The notes: a model not told the origin generated them from the sequence alone. Shown: positions 22,886-29,787, counted from the first letter of the stretch. The stretch is DNA of 36,200 nucleotides from RGIG5579 sp045597125 (GCA_045597125.1 JAZODR010000053.1:1-36200); one strand, 5' to 3'. Program-made: numbers and translations.

Positions 22886-23788
22886 ATGGCGAAAAAACCT
22901 ATGGGATTGGGAAAGGGTCTGGACGATTTATTTAAGGAATCCCCCGAATCGGAAGCCATACCGGAAGGTGCGGTGATTATTTCCGCACCCATCTCGCAAG
23001 TTTATCCCGATGAAAATCAGCACCGAAAGGTATTTCATGACGATTCCTTGCAGGAGCTTGCGGATTCTATTGCCATTCACGGTGTTTTGCAGCCCTTGAC
23101 CGTTCGCAAATTCGGTGCCGGATACCAAATCATTTCCGGCGAAAGACGCTACAGAGCCTCGAAAATTGCAGGTCTTACTGAGATTCCTGTCATTGTTAAG
23201 GATTTTGACGCCAAGACTGCACAGGAGGCAGCTCTTATTGAGAATCTGCAGCGCGAGGATTTGAATCCCATTGACGAGGCAAACGGCTATGCTACCTTGA
23301 TGCACGATTTTAATCTGACTCAGGAGCAGGCGGCAAGGCAAATCGGTAAGAGCCGCGCGGCTGTTGCTAATGCATTGCGTCTTTTGAATCTTCCTACCGC
23401 TGCGCAAAGTCTTTTGAAGCAGGGAATTATTTCCGCCGGACACGCAAGAGCCTTGCTTCCATTGAAGGACGATGGCTTGATTCAGGATATGCTCATTGCC
23501 ATTGTGGACGGAGAAATGAGCGTGCGCCAAGTGGAGGATGCGGTGAAAAATATTCTGGAGGGCGGACCCGCTCTTCGCAAGGTGAGTCCAAAAGCCGCTA
23601 AGAATGAAGTGTATCAGGCGCAGATGAAGGAGATTGCAAGGAAAGCCACTGCATCTCTGGGAAGAAAGGTTTCTCTCCGTGATGACGGTACTGGCAGAGG
23701 CAAAATTGTGCTGGAATACTTTGATTCCAAAGATTTGGAGGAAATTCTGTCATCCCTCTGTGGCGAGGAATTTCTTTTAAATCTGTAA
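22886..23788 (+). CDS. parB: Chromosome partitioning protein ParB (Spo0J)
   Basis: CTP-dependent DNA clamp that loads at parS and spreads, recruiting SMC and stimulating ParA. The 300 residues begin MAKKPMGLGKGLDDLFKE, the ParA-contacting segment typical of ParB. The CTP-binding boxes are GERRYRASKIAG and ENLQREDLNPIDEA; the helix-turn-helix is QEQAARQIGKSRAAVANALRLL, followed by the SAGHARALLPLKD segment used for parS contact. The C-terminal dimerisation domain is present. It follows parA by two bases with a shared message. The two parS sites upstream of parA are the obvious loading points. Confidence 0.97.
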   Translation: MAKKPMGLGKGLDDLFKESPESEAIPEGAVIISAPISQVYPDENQHRKVFHDDSLQELADSIAIHGVLQPLTVRKFGAGYQIISGERRYRASKIAGLTEIPVIVKDFDAKTAQEAALIENLQREDLNPIDEANGYATLMHDFNLTQEQAARQIGKSRAAVANALRLLNLPTAAQSLLKQGIISAGHARALLPLKDDGLIQDMLIAIVDGEMSVRQVEDAVKNILEGGPALRKVSPKAAKNEVYQAQMKEIARKATASLGRKVSLRDDGTGRGKIVLEYFDSKDLEEILSSLCGEEFLLNL

Positions 23789-23833
23789 ACAAGTTGACAA
23801 GAAAAATCATTTTGAGGTAGAAGGGTAGAAAAA

Positions 23834-25123
23834 ATGCTGGATATTAAGTTTATTAAAGAAAATCCCGAACTGGTAAAAGAGAACATTAAAAAGAAATTCA
23901 AGGAGGAGAAGCTTCCTCTGGTGGACCAGGTGATTGCTCTGTACGATGCCAAGCTTGCCGCATTGCAGCGTGGTGAGGAGCTTCGTGCCAACCGCAACAA
24001 GCTTTCCAAGCAGATTGGTATGCTGATGGGACAGGGCAAACGTGACGAAGCGGAAGAAGTGAAGAAACAGGTTTCCGATCAGGCTGCCGAGCTGAAAGAG
24101 CTGGAAGAGAAGGAAGCTGCATATTCCGCTGAACTGAAGGAAAAATTGATGAAAATTCCTCAGATTATTGATTCCAGCGTACCCATCGGTAAAAATGATG
24201 AAGAAAACGTTGAGGTGGAGTGCTTTGGCGAAAAGACCTCTGTGGATTTTGAAATTCCGTATCATACCGATATTATGGCATATTTTAACGGCATTGATAA
24301 AGAGGCTGCGGGCAGAGTTGCCGGCGAAGGCTTCTATTATCTGATGGGCGACATTGCGCGTTTGCACAGCGCTGTGACCGCTTATGCCCGCGACTTTATG
24401 ATTGACAAGGGATTTACCTATTATATCCCTCCTTTTATGATTCGCAGCGAGGTAGTTACCGGCGTTATGAGCTTTGAGGAAATGGAAGCGATGATGTACA
24501 AGATTGAGGGCGAAGACCTATTCCTCATCGGTACCAGTGAACATTCCATGATTGGTAAATTTATCAATACGCTCAATGAAGAAAAGACTTTGCCTTTGAC
24601 TATGACCAGTTATTCTCCCTGTTTCCGCAAGGAGAAGGGCGCGCACGGAATTGAGGAGAGAGGTATCTACCGTATTCACCAGTTTGAAAAGCAGGAAATG
24701 GTTGTTATTTGTAAGCCTGAGGAGAGTATGGATTGGTTCCATAAGATGTGGAACTATTCCGTAGAGCTATTCCGTAGTCTGGATGTTCCCGTGCGTACAC
24801 TGGAGTGCTGCTCCGGTGACCTTGCTGATTTGAAGGTAAAGAGCTACGACGTAGAGGCTTGGAGTCCCCGTTTGCAGAAGTATTTTGAGGTTTGCTCTTG
24901 CTCCAATCTGGGTGACGCGCAGGCGCGCCGTTTGGGAATCCGTGTGAAGGACGAAAACGGTAAAAAGTATTTTGCGCACACATTGAATAACACCGTTGTT
25001 GCCCCCCCTCGTATGCTCATTGCTCTTCTGGAGAACAATCTGTTTATGGAAGATGGTAAATACAGAATTCGTATTCCCAAAGCTTTGCAGCCTTATATGG
25101 GCTTTAAAGAATATATCCAATGA
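23834..25123 (+). CDS. serS: Seryl-tRNA synthetase
   Basis: Class II synthetase that charges tRNA-Ser (and tRNA-Sec). The 429 residues comprise an N-terminal antiparallel coiled-coil arm (about 30-105) that grips the tRNA long arm and a catalytic core. The core has the TSE loop (234-236), motif 2 CFRKEKGAHGIEERGIYRIHQF (263-284) and motif 3 VVAPPRMLIALLENN. Motif 2 (SPCFRKE...GIYRIHQF) and the C-terminal GFKEYI look closer to what I recall of archaeal/eukaryotic SerRS than to the B. subtilis enzyme, and motif 3 lacks the common AVGRT sequence. No T-box leader is seen in the 45-base gap after parB. It overlaps the next gene by four bases. Confidence 0.95.
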   Translation: MLDIKFIKENPELVKENIKKKFKEEKLPLVDQVIALYDAKLAALQRGEELRANRNKLSKQIGMLMGQGKRDEAEEVKKQVSDQAAELKELEEKEAAYSAELKEKLMKIPQIIDSSVPIGKNDEENVEVECFGEKTSVDFEIPYHTDIMAYFNGIDKEAAGRVAGEGFYYLMGDIARLHSAVTAYARDFMIDKGFTYYIPPFMIRSEVVTGVMSFEEMEAMMYKIEGEDLFLIGTSEHSMIGKFINTLNEEKTLPLTMTSYSPCFRKEKGAHGIEERGIYRIHQFEKQEMVVICKPEESMDWFHKMWNYSVELFRSLDVPVRTLECCSGDLADLKVKSYDVEAWSPRLQKYFEVCSCSNLGDAQARRLGIRVKDENGKKYFAHTLNNTVVAPPRMLIALLENNLFMEDGKYRIRIPKALQPYMGFKEYIQ

Positions 25124-25578
25124 AGCAGGTTTTAGAATCGCTGTCGGTGTTGTTGATACCGATTTTGGACGGACAGGGGAGACTTGATACGCTGGGTGGA
25201 ATCCTCTGGTGTATATTTATCGGAGTGCTTCTGGTATTTGTTCTGGTGATTCGCCAGAATGTTACTTTGGGTAGGGCAATTTCCCTTTTGCGCGAAAAAG
25301 GCGCACTTGATAAGGACAAAGCGGTGCCTTTATCGGAATTGGGCAAGTTTCCCTCTGCTTGTTATAAGGGAAGCCAGACTTTGTTTTCTAAGGTGGAAAA
25401 GGATGGCAAAATCTTTTTGTTTTTGCCTGAGCGCAACGAAAAAAAAGCCGATGCTCTTTTAAAAATCGGCTCTGCTCCTTTTTATTTGATGCTTCTGGAG
25501 CTTTTAGCATTTTATTTCGTGCTTTTGCTTTTATATTATTTCTTGCCCGTCGTTTTAGGTATGATTTCTTCTTTTTAA
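25120..25578 (+). CDS. Hypothetical two-helix membrane protein
   Basis: 152 residues, no family recognised. A first hydrophobic segment covers about residues 25-44 and a second, long one about 118-148; the middle (45-117) is charged and probably cytoplasmic, with Lys/Glu-rich stretches. No catalytic motif is visible. The ATG overlaps the serS stop (ATGA), so translation is likely coupled. The following MORN gene starts 17 bases later behind an AAGGAAAGGA site, and both may act at the membrane, but nothing in the sequence links them functionally. Confidence 0.7.
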   Translation: MKQVLESLSVLLIPILDGQGRLDTLGGILWCIFIGVLLVFVLVIRQNVTLGRAISLLREKGALDKDKAVPLSELGKFPSACYKGSQTLFSKVEKDGKIFLFLPERNEKKADALLKIGSAPFYLMLLELLAFYFVLLLLYYFLPVVLGMISSF

Positions 25579-25595
25579 AAGGAAAGGATAGATTT

Positions 25596-26387
25596 ATGAC
25601 AAAAGAAAAAAATCGCGCGGTGCTTACGGTGGTGATTGTCCTGTCGGTTCTCATTGCTGTTGGAATTATCATTCTGACGGCCATGCTCTTCGGCTTTGGC
25701 TATAAGAGCTATGGCAACGGAGTGAAGTTTTTGGGCCGTAGCCGCGGCGGGGAAGCAGTCAAGGGAACGGCTTATTATCAAGTGGGAACCGCTAAGTATA
25801 ATAAGGAGACCCGTACCCTGAAATATGATAACGGTGACGTTTACGTAGGTCCTGTGGAAAAGCTTTTGCCCAATGGCGAAGGGAAAATGACCTATGCCTC
25901 CGGCGACGTATATGAGGGCACTTTTGTGGCAGGTGTGCGCGAGGGAAGCGGAACCATTTTGTACGCTTCGGGCGATACTTATTCCGGCTCGTGGAAGGCT
26001 GGACTTCGTGATGGACACGGTGTTTATACCTTCGCAGACGGTTCTAATTATACAGGCTATTTTTCCGGTAATATGAAAAATGGCTCCGGAAAATACGTAT
26101 ATGCTTCCGGTGACACCTACGAAGGAAGTTTCGTGGATGATATGAAAAACGGACAGGGTGTTTATACCTGGGCAAACGGCGATAGCTATACCGGAAGTTT
26201 TGTGAATGATATTCGTGAGGGTCAGGGTAGTTATACCTGGGCAAACGGCGATAGCTATACCGGTTCCTTTAAGAATAATAAGCTCAATGGCGAGGGCACT
26301 TATACTTGGGCTCTTACCGAGGGAGAGACACAGCCCAGGGTCTATACCGGATTTTTTGCTGACGGTCTGATTACCCTTGCCCCGTAA
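25596..26387 (+). CDS. Membrane-anchored MORN-repeat protein
   Basis: 263 residues with one N-terminal membrane helix (about 8-34) and a C-terminal array of about eight MORN repeats of roughly 23 residues, from residue 76 onward (for example YEGTFVAGVREGSGTILYAS and YTGSFVNDIREGQGSYTWAN). MORN units form an elongated beta-sheet; in bacteria their role is usually unknown, with lipid or protein binding proposed. The array probably lies outside the cell, judging from the short basic N-terminus. Repeats 6 and 7 are nearly identical at DNA level (a 33-base identity at 26162-26194 and 26231-26263, period 69), which points to recent duplication. AAAGGA precedes the ATG and nrdR follows after 13 bases. 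Confidence 0.9.
   Translation: MTKEKNRAVLTVVIVLSVLIAVGIIILTAMLFGFGYKSYGNGVKFLGRSRGGEAVKGTAYYQVGTAKYNKETRTLKYDNGDVYVGPVEKLLPNGEGKMTYASGDVYEGTFVAGVREGSGTILYASGDTYSGSWKAGLRDGHGVYTFADGSNYTGYFSGNMKNGSGKYVYASGDTYEGSFVDDMKNGQGVYTWANGDSYTGSFVNDIREGQGSYTWANGDSYTGSFKNNKLNGEGTYTWALTEGETQPRVYTGFFADGLITLAP
26162..26263 (+). repeat. Direct repeat inside the MORN gene
   Basis: A 33-base sequence beginning TTATACCTGGGCAAACGG is identical at 26162-26194 and 26231-26263. The offset of 69 bases equals one 23-residue MORN unit, so the copy number can change in frame. Confidence 0.95.
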
Positions 26388-26400
26388 AGGAGAATGAACG

Positions 26401-26871
26401 ATGAAATGTCCTGTATGCGGTCATACTGAAAGTAAGGTGCTGGATTCCCGTCCCGCAGACGGCAGTATCCGCAGAAGAAGAGAATGTCTGAATTGTCAGC
26501 GTAGATTTACCACTTACGAACGGGTGGAGGAGACCCCCGTTATGGTTGTGAAACGAGACGGCTCCCGCCAGCTTTTCGATCGGAATAAGATTCGCACCGG
26601 TATTATGCATGCTTGTCAGAAGCGCCCTGTTTCTTACGAGGAAATGGATCGTTTGGTAAGAGAGGTGGAAGGCGCGGTGCAGGAGGCGCAGGTGAATGAG
26701 ATTTCTTCTGCTCGAATCGGCGAAATGATTATGGAAGGACTGAAGAAGATTGACGAGGTTGCCTATGTGCGCTTTGCCTCGGTTTACCGTCAGTTCAAGG
26801 ATATCAATACTTTTATGTCTGAGCTTGAAGCACTTTTGGTTGAACAGAAGAAAGGAGATAAGAATGGGTAA
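26401..26871 (+). CDS. nrdR: Transcriptional repressor NrdR
   Basis: Nucleotide-sensing repressor of ribonucleotide reductase genes; 156 residues. The N-terminal zinc ribbon uses C3, C6, C29 and C32, with the DNA-contacting run RRRREC between the pairs. An ATP-cone domain (about 47-137) follows, starting MVVKRDGSRQLFDRNKI and containing the VEGAVQEAQVNEISSARIGEMIMEGLKKIDEVAYVRFASVYR-type pattern. It lies 13 bases after the MORN gene and overlaps ppa by eight bases. No reductase gene is in the window, and I saw no clear NrdR box pair near its own start. Confidence 0.97.
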   Translation: MKCPVCGHTESKVLDSRPADGSIRRRRECLNCQRRFTTYERVEETPVMVVKRDGSRQLFDRNKIRTGIMHACQKRPVSYEEMDRLVREVEGAVQEAQVNEISSARIGEMIMEGLKKIDEVAYVRFASVYRQFKDINTFMSELEALLVEQKKGDKNG

Positions 26872-27397
26872 TATTTGGCATGATATGAGTCCCAAGCGCA
26901 TTACGCCTACGGATTTTGTAGCGGTAATTGAAATTCCCAAGGGCTCTAAGAAAAAATACGAATTGGATAAGGAAACGGGGTATTTGAAGCTGGATCGTAT
27001 CCTTTATACCTCTACTCACTATCCTGCAAACTACGGCTTTATTCCCCGTACCTATGGTGATGATCAGGACCCATTGGACGTACTTCTTCTGTGCAGTGAG
27101 GAAATTGAGCCTATGACGCTGGTGCGTTGCTATCCCATTGGCGTTATTACGATGATTGATAACGGCAGAAACGACGAGAAAATCATCGCTATTCCCTTTG
27201 AGGATCCTACCTACAATCACTTTACCGATATTTCTCAGCTTCCTGAGCATATTTCCGATGAAATGAATCATTTTTTCCGTGTTTATAAGCAATTGGAGTG
27301 CAAGGATACCATTGTCAACGAGGTGGGCGGCAGAGAAAAAGCGGTGGAGATCGTGCGTGATGCCATTAGCAACTACATCGAGAATTTTTGTAAATAA
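26864..27397 (+). CDS. ppa: Inorganic pyrophosphatase (soluble family I)
   Basis: Hydrolyses pyrophosphate to phosphate, pulling biosynthetic reactions such as tRNA charging and DNA synthesis forward. Length is 177 residues, typical of family I. The signature DDQDPLDVL (about 62-70), preceded by HYPANYGFIPRTYG, holds the metal-binding aspartates; KKKYELDK at the N-terminal side and the later NDEKIIAI strand fit the fold. The ATG at 26864 is inside the nrdR 3' end with AAAGGAG eight bases upstream; longer readings from 26750 have no ribosome site. Most Bacillus species use the unrelated family II enzyme, so family I is a useful lineage hint. Confidence 0.96.
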   Translation: MGNIWHDMSPKRITPTDFVAVIEIPKGSKKKYELDKETGYLKLDRILYTSTHYPANYGFIPRTYGDDQDPLDVLLLCSEEIEPMTLVRCYPIGVITMIDNGRNDEKIIAIPFEDPTYNHFTDISQLPEHISDEMNHFFRVYKQLECKDTIVNEVGGREKAVEIVRDAISNYIENFCK

Positions 27398-27410
27398 ACC
27401 GTAAACAACC

Positions 27411-27439
27411 TTGACAAAGGGTAAAAACCGGTCTATAAT
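27411..27439 (+). promoter_or_regulatory. Consensus promoter of the infC-rpmI-rplT operon
   Basis: A perfect TTGACA (27411-27416) and a perfect TATAAT (27434-27439) are 17 bases apart, just after the ppa stop. Predicted transcription begins near 27446, giving a leader of about 140 bases before infC. Confidence 0.93.
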
Positions 27440-27445
27440 AGCAAG

Positions 27446-27573
27446 ACAACAAAAGGAAGAAGAACTTTCCCGTTCTCACCTGCCGACCATCGAGCCGGGC
27501 AGCGTTAATAGAAATTGAACCGATTTTCAGCGGTATTTTCTGTGCGGAGAGTTTTTCTCCGCACTTTATTTTT
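27446..27573 (+). promoter_or_regulatory. infC leader with terminator-like attenuator (L20-leader candidate)
   Basis: The leader has a CTGCC/GGCAG hairpin around 27479-27504, a small ACCG/CGGT hairpin near 27520-27536, and a strong final hairpin GTGCGGAGA (27542-27550) with TCTCCGCAC (27556-27564) followed by TTTATTTTT. The terminator ends at the base before the GGAGG site. Position and layout match the autoregulatory L20 leaders of Firmicute infC operons. I cannot confirm the covariance model by eye. Confidence 0.72.
27556..27573 (+). terminator. Leader terminator (attenuator) 3' arm and T-tract before infC
   Basis: Right arm TCTCCGCAC pairs with 27542-27550 over a five-base loop, and TTTATTTTT follows. 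Because the infC operon is downstream without another promoter, this must be conditional or leaky. Confidence 0.75.
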
Positions 27574-27587
27574 GGAGGTGACAGAAC

Positions 27588-28103
27588 ATAGCCGCAAAGG
27601 AAATGACCATCAATGAAAAGATCAGAGCCGCCGAGGTTCGCGTGATCGACTCCGACGGAAGCCAGCTGGGCGTTATGAAAACCGAAAAGGCCCTGGAACT
27701 TGCCTATGACAAGGGAATGGATCTGGTAGAAATGAACGCTTCGGGCCCCACTCCCGTTTGCAAGATCATGGATTACGGTAAGTACCGTTTTGATCGCAGT
27801 AAGCGTGAGAAGGAATCCCGCAAGAAGCAGGTGATTGTCGAAACCAAGGAGATTAAGTTCTCTTGCCGTATCGGTCAGCACGACTTCGACACAAAAATTT
27901 CCCACGCGACCAAGTTCCTGACTGCAGGAAACAAGGTAAAAATGACCATTATGTTCTCCGGCCGTGAAATGAACAATACTCAGAGGGGTGTTGAGTTGAT
28001 GGCAAAGATTGCCGAGGCTGTTGCTGAGGTAGGGTCTGTGGAGAAAAAACCCAATCTGGAAGGTCGTTTTATGACCATGTTTGTATCCCCCCTGAAAAAA
28101 TAA
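27588..28103 (+). CDS. infC: Translation initiation factor IF-3, apparent AUA start
   Basis: Binds the 30S subunit, prevents 50S joining and proofreads the start codon. The residues after the N-terminus, MTINEKIRAAEVRVIDSDG, and the later KIMDYGKYRFDRSKREKESRKKQ linker fit IF-3, and the C-terminal domain is complete. I place the start at ATA (27588): GGAGG (27574-27578) is nine bases upstream, an in-frame TGA lies at 27579-27581, and translation from ATA adds five residues that fit the usual short N-terminal extension of IF-3. The first ATG (27603) would have only a GGA two bases away. Non-AUG starts are a known self-control device of infC (AUU in E. coli). Total 171 residues from ATA. Confidence 0.93.
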   Translation: MAAKEMTINEKIRAAEVRVIDSDGSQLGVMKTEKALELAYDKGMDLVEMNASGPTPVCKIMDYGKYRFDRSKREKESRKKQVIVETKEIKFSCRIGQHDFDTKISHATKFLTAGNKVKMTIMFSGREMNNTQRGVELMAKIAEAVAEVGSVEKKPNLEGRFMTMFVSPLKK

Positions 28104-28124
28104 TTAGTAAAGGAAGAAAGAAAA

Positions 28125-28322
28125 ATGGCAAAAATCCGTACTCACAAGGCTAGCGCCAAGAGATTTTCCGTTACCAAGAACGGTAAAGTGAAAATGACCC
28201 AGCAGGGTAGAAGACATCAGGTTCACCTGAAGACCACCAAGCGCAAGAGAGCACTGCGTAAGGCCGCTTACATCTCTGATTGTAACGCAAAGAATATCAA
28301 GAAGCTCATCCCCTACGCATAA
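28125..28322 (+). CDS. rpmI: 50S ribosomal protein L35
   Basis: 65-residue basic ribosomal protein of the large subunit, beginning MAKIRTHKASAKRFSVTKNGK, with the GRRHQVHLKTTKRKRALRK core. It follows infC by 21 bases behind AGGAAG and precedes rplT, the standard infC-rpmI-rplT order. Control is probably through the shared leader. No oddities. Confidence 0.98.
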   Translation: MAKIRTHKASAKRFSVTKNGKVKMTQQGRRHQVHLKTTKRKRALRKAAYISDCNAKNIKKLIPYA

Positions 28323-28340
28323 AAAGCGGGGAATACCAAA

Positions 28341-28376
28341 GAAAGGATAAGCGTTTTTTGAACGCAGTGTGTGAAA
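28341..28376 (+). promoter_or_regulatory. Hairpin between ribosome site and start codon of rplT
   Basis: GAAAGGA (28341-28347) is 29 bases before the rplT ATG, too far for normal use. GCGTT (28351-28355) can pair with AACGC (28361-28365), which would fold out the gap and bring the site closer. No other ribosome site is near the ATG. Confidence 0.45.
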
Positions 28377-28730
28377 ATGGCAAGAATTAAATTTGCAAAA
28401 GTTACTCGTGCTAGAAGAAAGAAAGTATTAAAGGCTGCCCGTGGCTACTGGGGTGCAAAGAGCAAGCATTTTAAGATGGCAAAACAAGCCGTGATGAAGA
28501 GCGGCAACTATGCATTCGTAGGCAGAAAGCTGAAAAAGAGAGACTTCCGTAAGCTCTGGATTACCAGAATCTCTGCTCAGGCAAAGGCTTGCGGTATGAA
28601 TTACTCTACCTTTATGAACGGTCTGAAGAAGGCAGGTATCGAGCTGAATCGCAAGATGCTGGCTGAACTGGCTGTTAACGATAAGGAAGCATTTGCAGCT
28701 CTGGCAGAGCAGGCGAAGAACGCAAAATAA
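28377..28730 (+). CDS. rplT: 50S ribosomal protein L20
   Basis: 117-residue early-assembly protein of the large subunit and, in Bacillus and E. coli, repressor of its own operon. MARIKFAKVTRARRKKVLKAARGYWG...HFKMAKQAVMKSG is the conserved rRNA-binding half. I start at ATG 28377 (MARIK, as in orthologues); an in-frame GTG six bases earlier adds only two residues. The intergenic region of 54 bases after rpmI holds a small hairpin between the ribosome site and the start. A strong terminator follows directly. Confidence 0.98.
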   Translation: MARIKFAKVTRARRKKVLKAARGYWGAKSKHFKMAKQAVMKSGNYAFVGRKLKKRDFRKLWITRISAQAKACGMNYSTFMNGLKKAGIELNRKMLAELAVNDKEAFAALAEQAKNAK

Positions 28731-28731
28731 G

Positions 28732-28765
28732 AAAAAATCCTGCAAGACCTCTTGCAGGATTTTTT
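28732..28765 (+). terminator. Terminator of the infC-rpmI-rplT operon
   Basis: AAAAAATCCTGCAAG (28732-28746) pairs with CTTGCAGGATTTTTT (28751-28765) around a four-base loop. The next gene starts only nine bases later. Confidence 0.95.
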
Positions 28766-28773
28766 ACAAAGAA

Positions 28774-29298
28774 ATGATGAGCGAAAAAGAAACCATACTG
28801 GCATATCTGGATGAAAAGGGGGTTCGTTATACCGCCTTTTCCCATCCCGTTACCGATGACTTGCCCGGAAAACTTGAAAACGATGCGAAGGCAGGGGTAT
28901 TCGGAGCCACTCATTGTAAAAATTTGGTACTGGCAAACCGTCAGAAGACCAAATTCTATCTTTTGACCATGCCTTTTGGGAAGAGGTTCCGTACGGGACC
29001 TGTATCCCGTCAGATGGCAAGCGGAAGGCTCTCTTTTGCCGAAAGCAGCGTTTTGGAGGGAATTTTGCATACCCGTTCGGGAATGGTAAGTCCCTTGGAG
29101 TTGATTTTCGATGAAAAAAAGGAGATTGCCTTTTCTATGGATAGGGAACTTCAAAGCGCGGAGAAGATTTGTTTTCATCCATCTGATGATACGGTGACCG
29201 TGGTGTTGGAAAACAAGGAATTTTTTGATAAATTTCTCCCTGCCGCAGGGATTGCGGTGAATTTTGTGAATATTGAACTGGTGGAGGAAGAAATATGA
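28774..29298 (+). CDS. YbaK/ProX-type aminoacyl-tRNA editing protein
   Basis: 174-residue free-standing relative of the editing domain of prolyl-tRNA synthetase; such proteins hydrolyse mischarged tRNA such as Ala-tRNA-Pro. The order of conserved blocks fits: FSHPVT near 22-27, HCKNLVL with the catalytic-type Lys49, GRLSFA near 91-96, a GxxSP loop (GMVSP), then LDRELxxxxKICFHPSDDTVTVVL-type C-terminus. Start 28774 or 28777 (ATGATG); neither has a good ribosome site, and the rplT terminator ends nine bases before, so expression probably relies on read-through or an unseen promoter in rplT. It overlaps the next gene by four bases. Exact tRNA substrate is not predictable. Confidence 0.87.
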   Translation: MMSEKETILAYLDEKGVRYTAFSHPVTDDLPGKLENDAKAGVFGATHCKNLVLANRQKTKFYLLTMPFGKRFRTGPVSRQMASGRLSFAESSVLEGILHTRSGMVSPLELIFDEKKEIAFSMDRELQSAEKICFHPSDDTVTVVLENKEFFDKFLPAAGIAVNFVNIELVEEEI

Positions 29299-29783
29299 AA
29301 GTAGGCGTTGTTGCATATTTGAAAAAGGTGTTTTTCACTGCTTTTTGCGCGTTTTTCTTTGTGAGCCTTGTGTATCTTGGTTCGCAGGTTTTGATGTGGG
29401 CATTCGGCGAACAAGGAGCGCCTTCTACTCAGTATCAGATGGTAGGCTATATTTCTGCAAAGCTATATTTGTGCGTATTCCCTTTTTCTCTGTGTCTTGG
29501 CTTTGCCGCCCGTATTTTTGATACCGATCAGGCGCGCGCTTTGCAAAGATTGATCCACTTTTTCTTGTGCTTTGCAGCGTATGTTATTTTTATGGATTTG
29601 CTTTTTATCAACACCAATTCTTTTTTCTTCTCGGATGTTTCTTCGGGGGCAAATGTTGCTACCTATATTAAAAACACCATTCCCTTTTTTATTGGCTATC
29701 CGCTTACTGCAGGTATTACCGCTTTGGGACGCGCGATTCTGAAGCCGAAAAAAGAAAAGGAATACAAAAGCATATTGGATTAA
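29295..29783 (+). CDS. Hypothetical four-helix membrane protein
   Basis: 162 residues with four likely membrane helices (about 8-37, 50-73, 85-107 and 125-146) and a Lys-rich C-terminal tail (KPKKEKEYK). The helix pattern recalls DUF3021-type small membrane proteins, but I cannot confirm that. The ATG overlaps the editing-protein stop (ATGA), with GAGGAAG upstream, so the pair is co-translated. A hairpin terminator follows. No motif suggests a substrate. Confidence 0.75.
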   Translation: MKVGVVAYLKKVFFTAFCAFFFVSLVYLGSQVLMWAFGEQGAPSTQYQMVGYISAKLYLCVFPFSLCLGFAARIFDTDQARALQRLIHFFLCFAAYVIFMDLLFINTNSFFFSDVSSGANVATYIKNTIPFFIGYPLTAGITALGRAILKPKKEKEYKSILD

Positions 29784-29787
29784 AAAC

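Noticed and set aside
23794..23823. TTGACA before serS as a promoter
   Set aside because: The -35 is perfect, but the best -10 at 17-18 bases spacing is TAGAAG, and transcription would start about at the start codon. Read-through from parAB is more likely.
26050..26300. CRISPR-like repeats
   Set aside because: The repeats are in frame, have a 69-base period and encode MORN units; there are no unique spacers of constant length and no cas genes.
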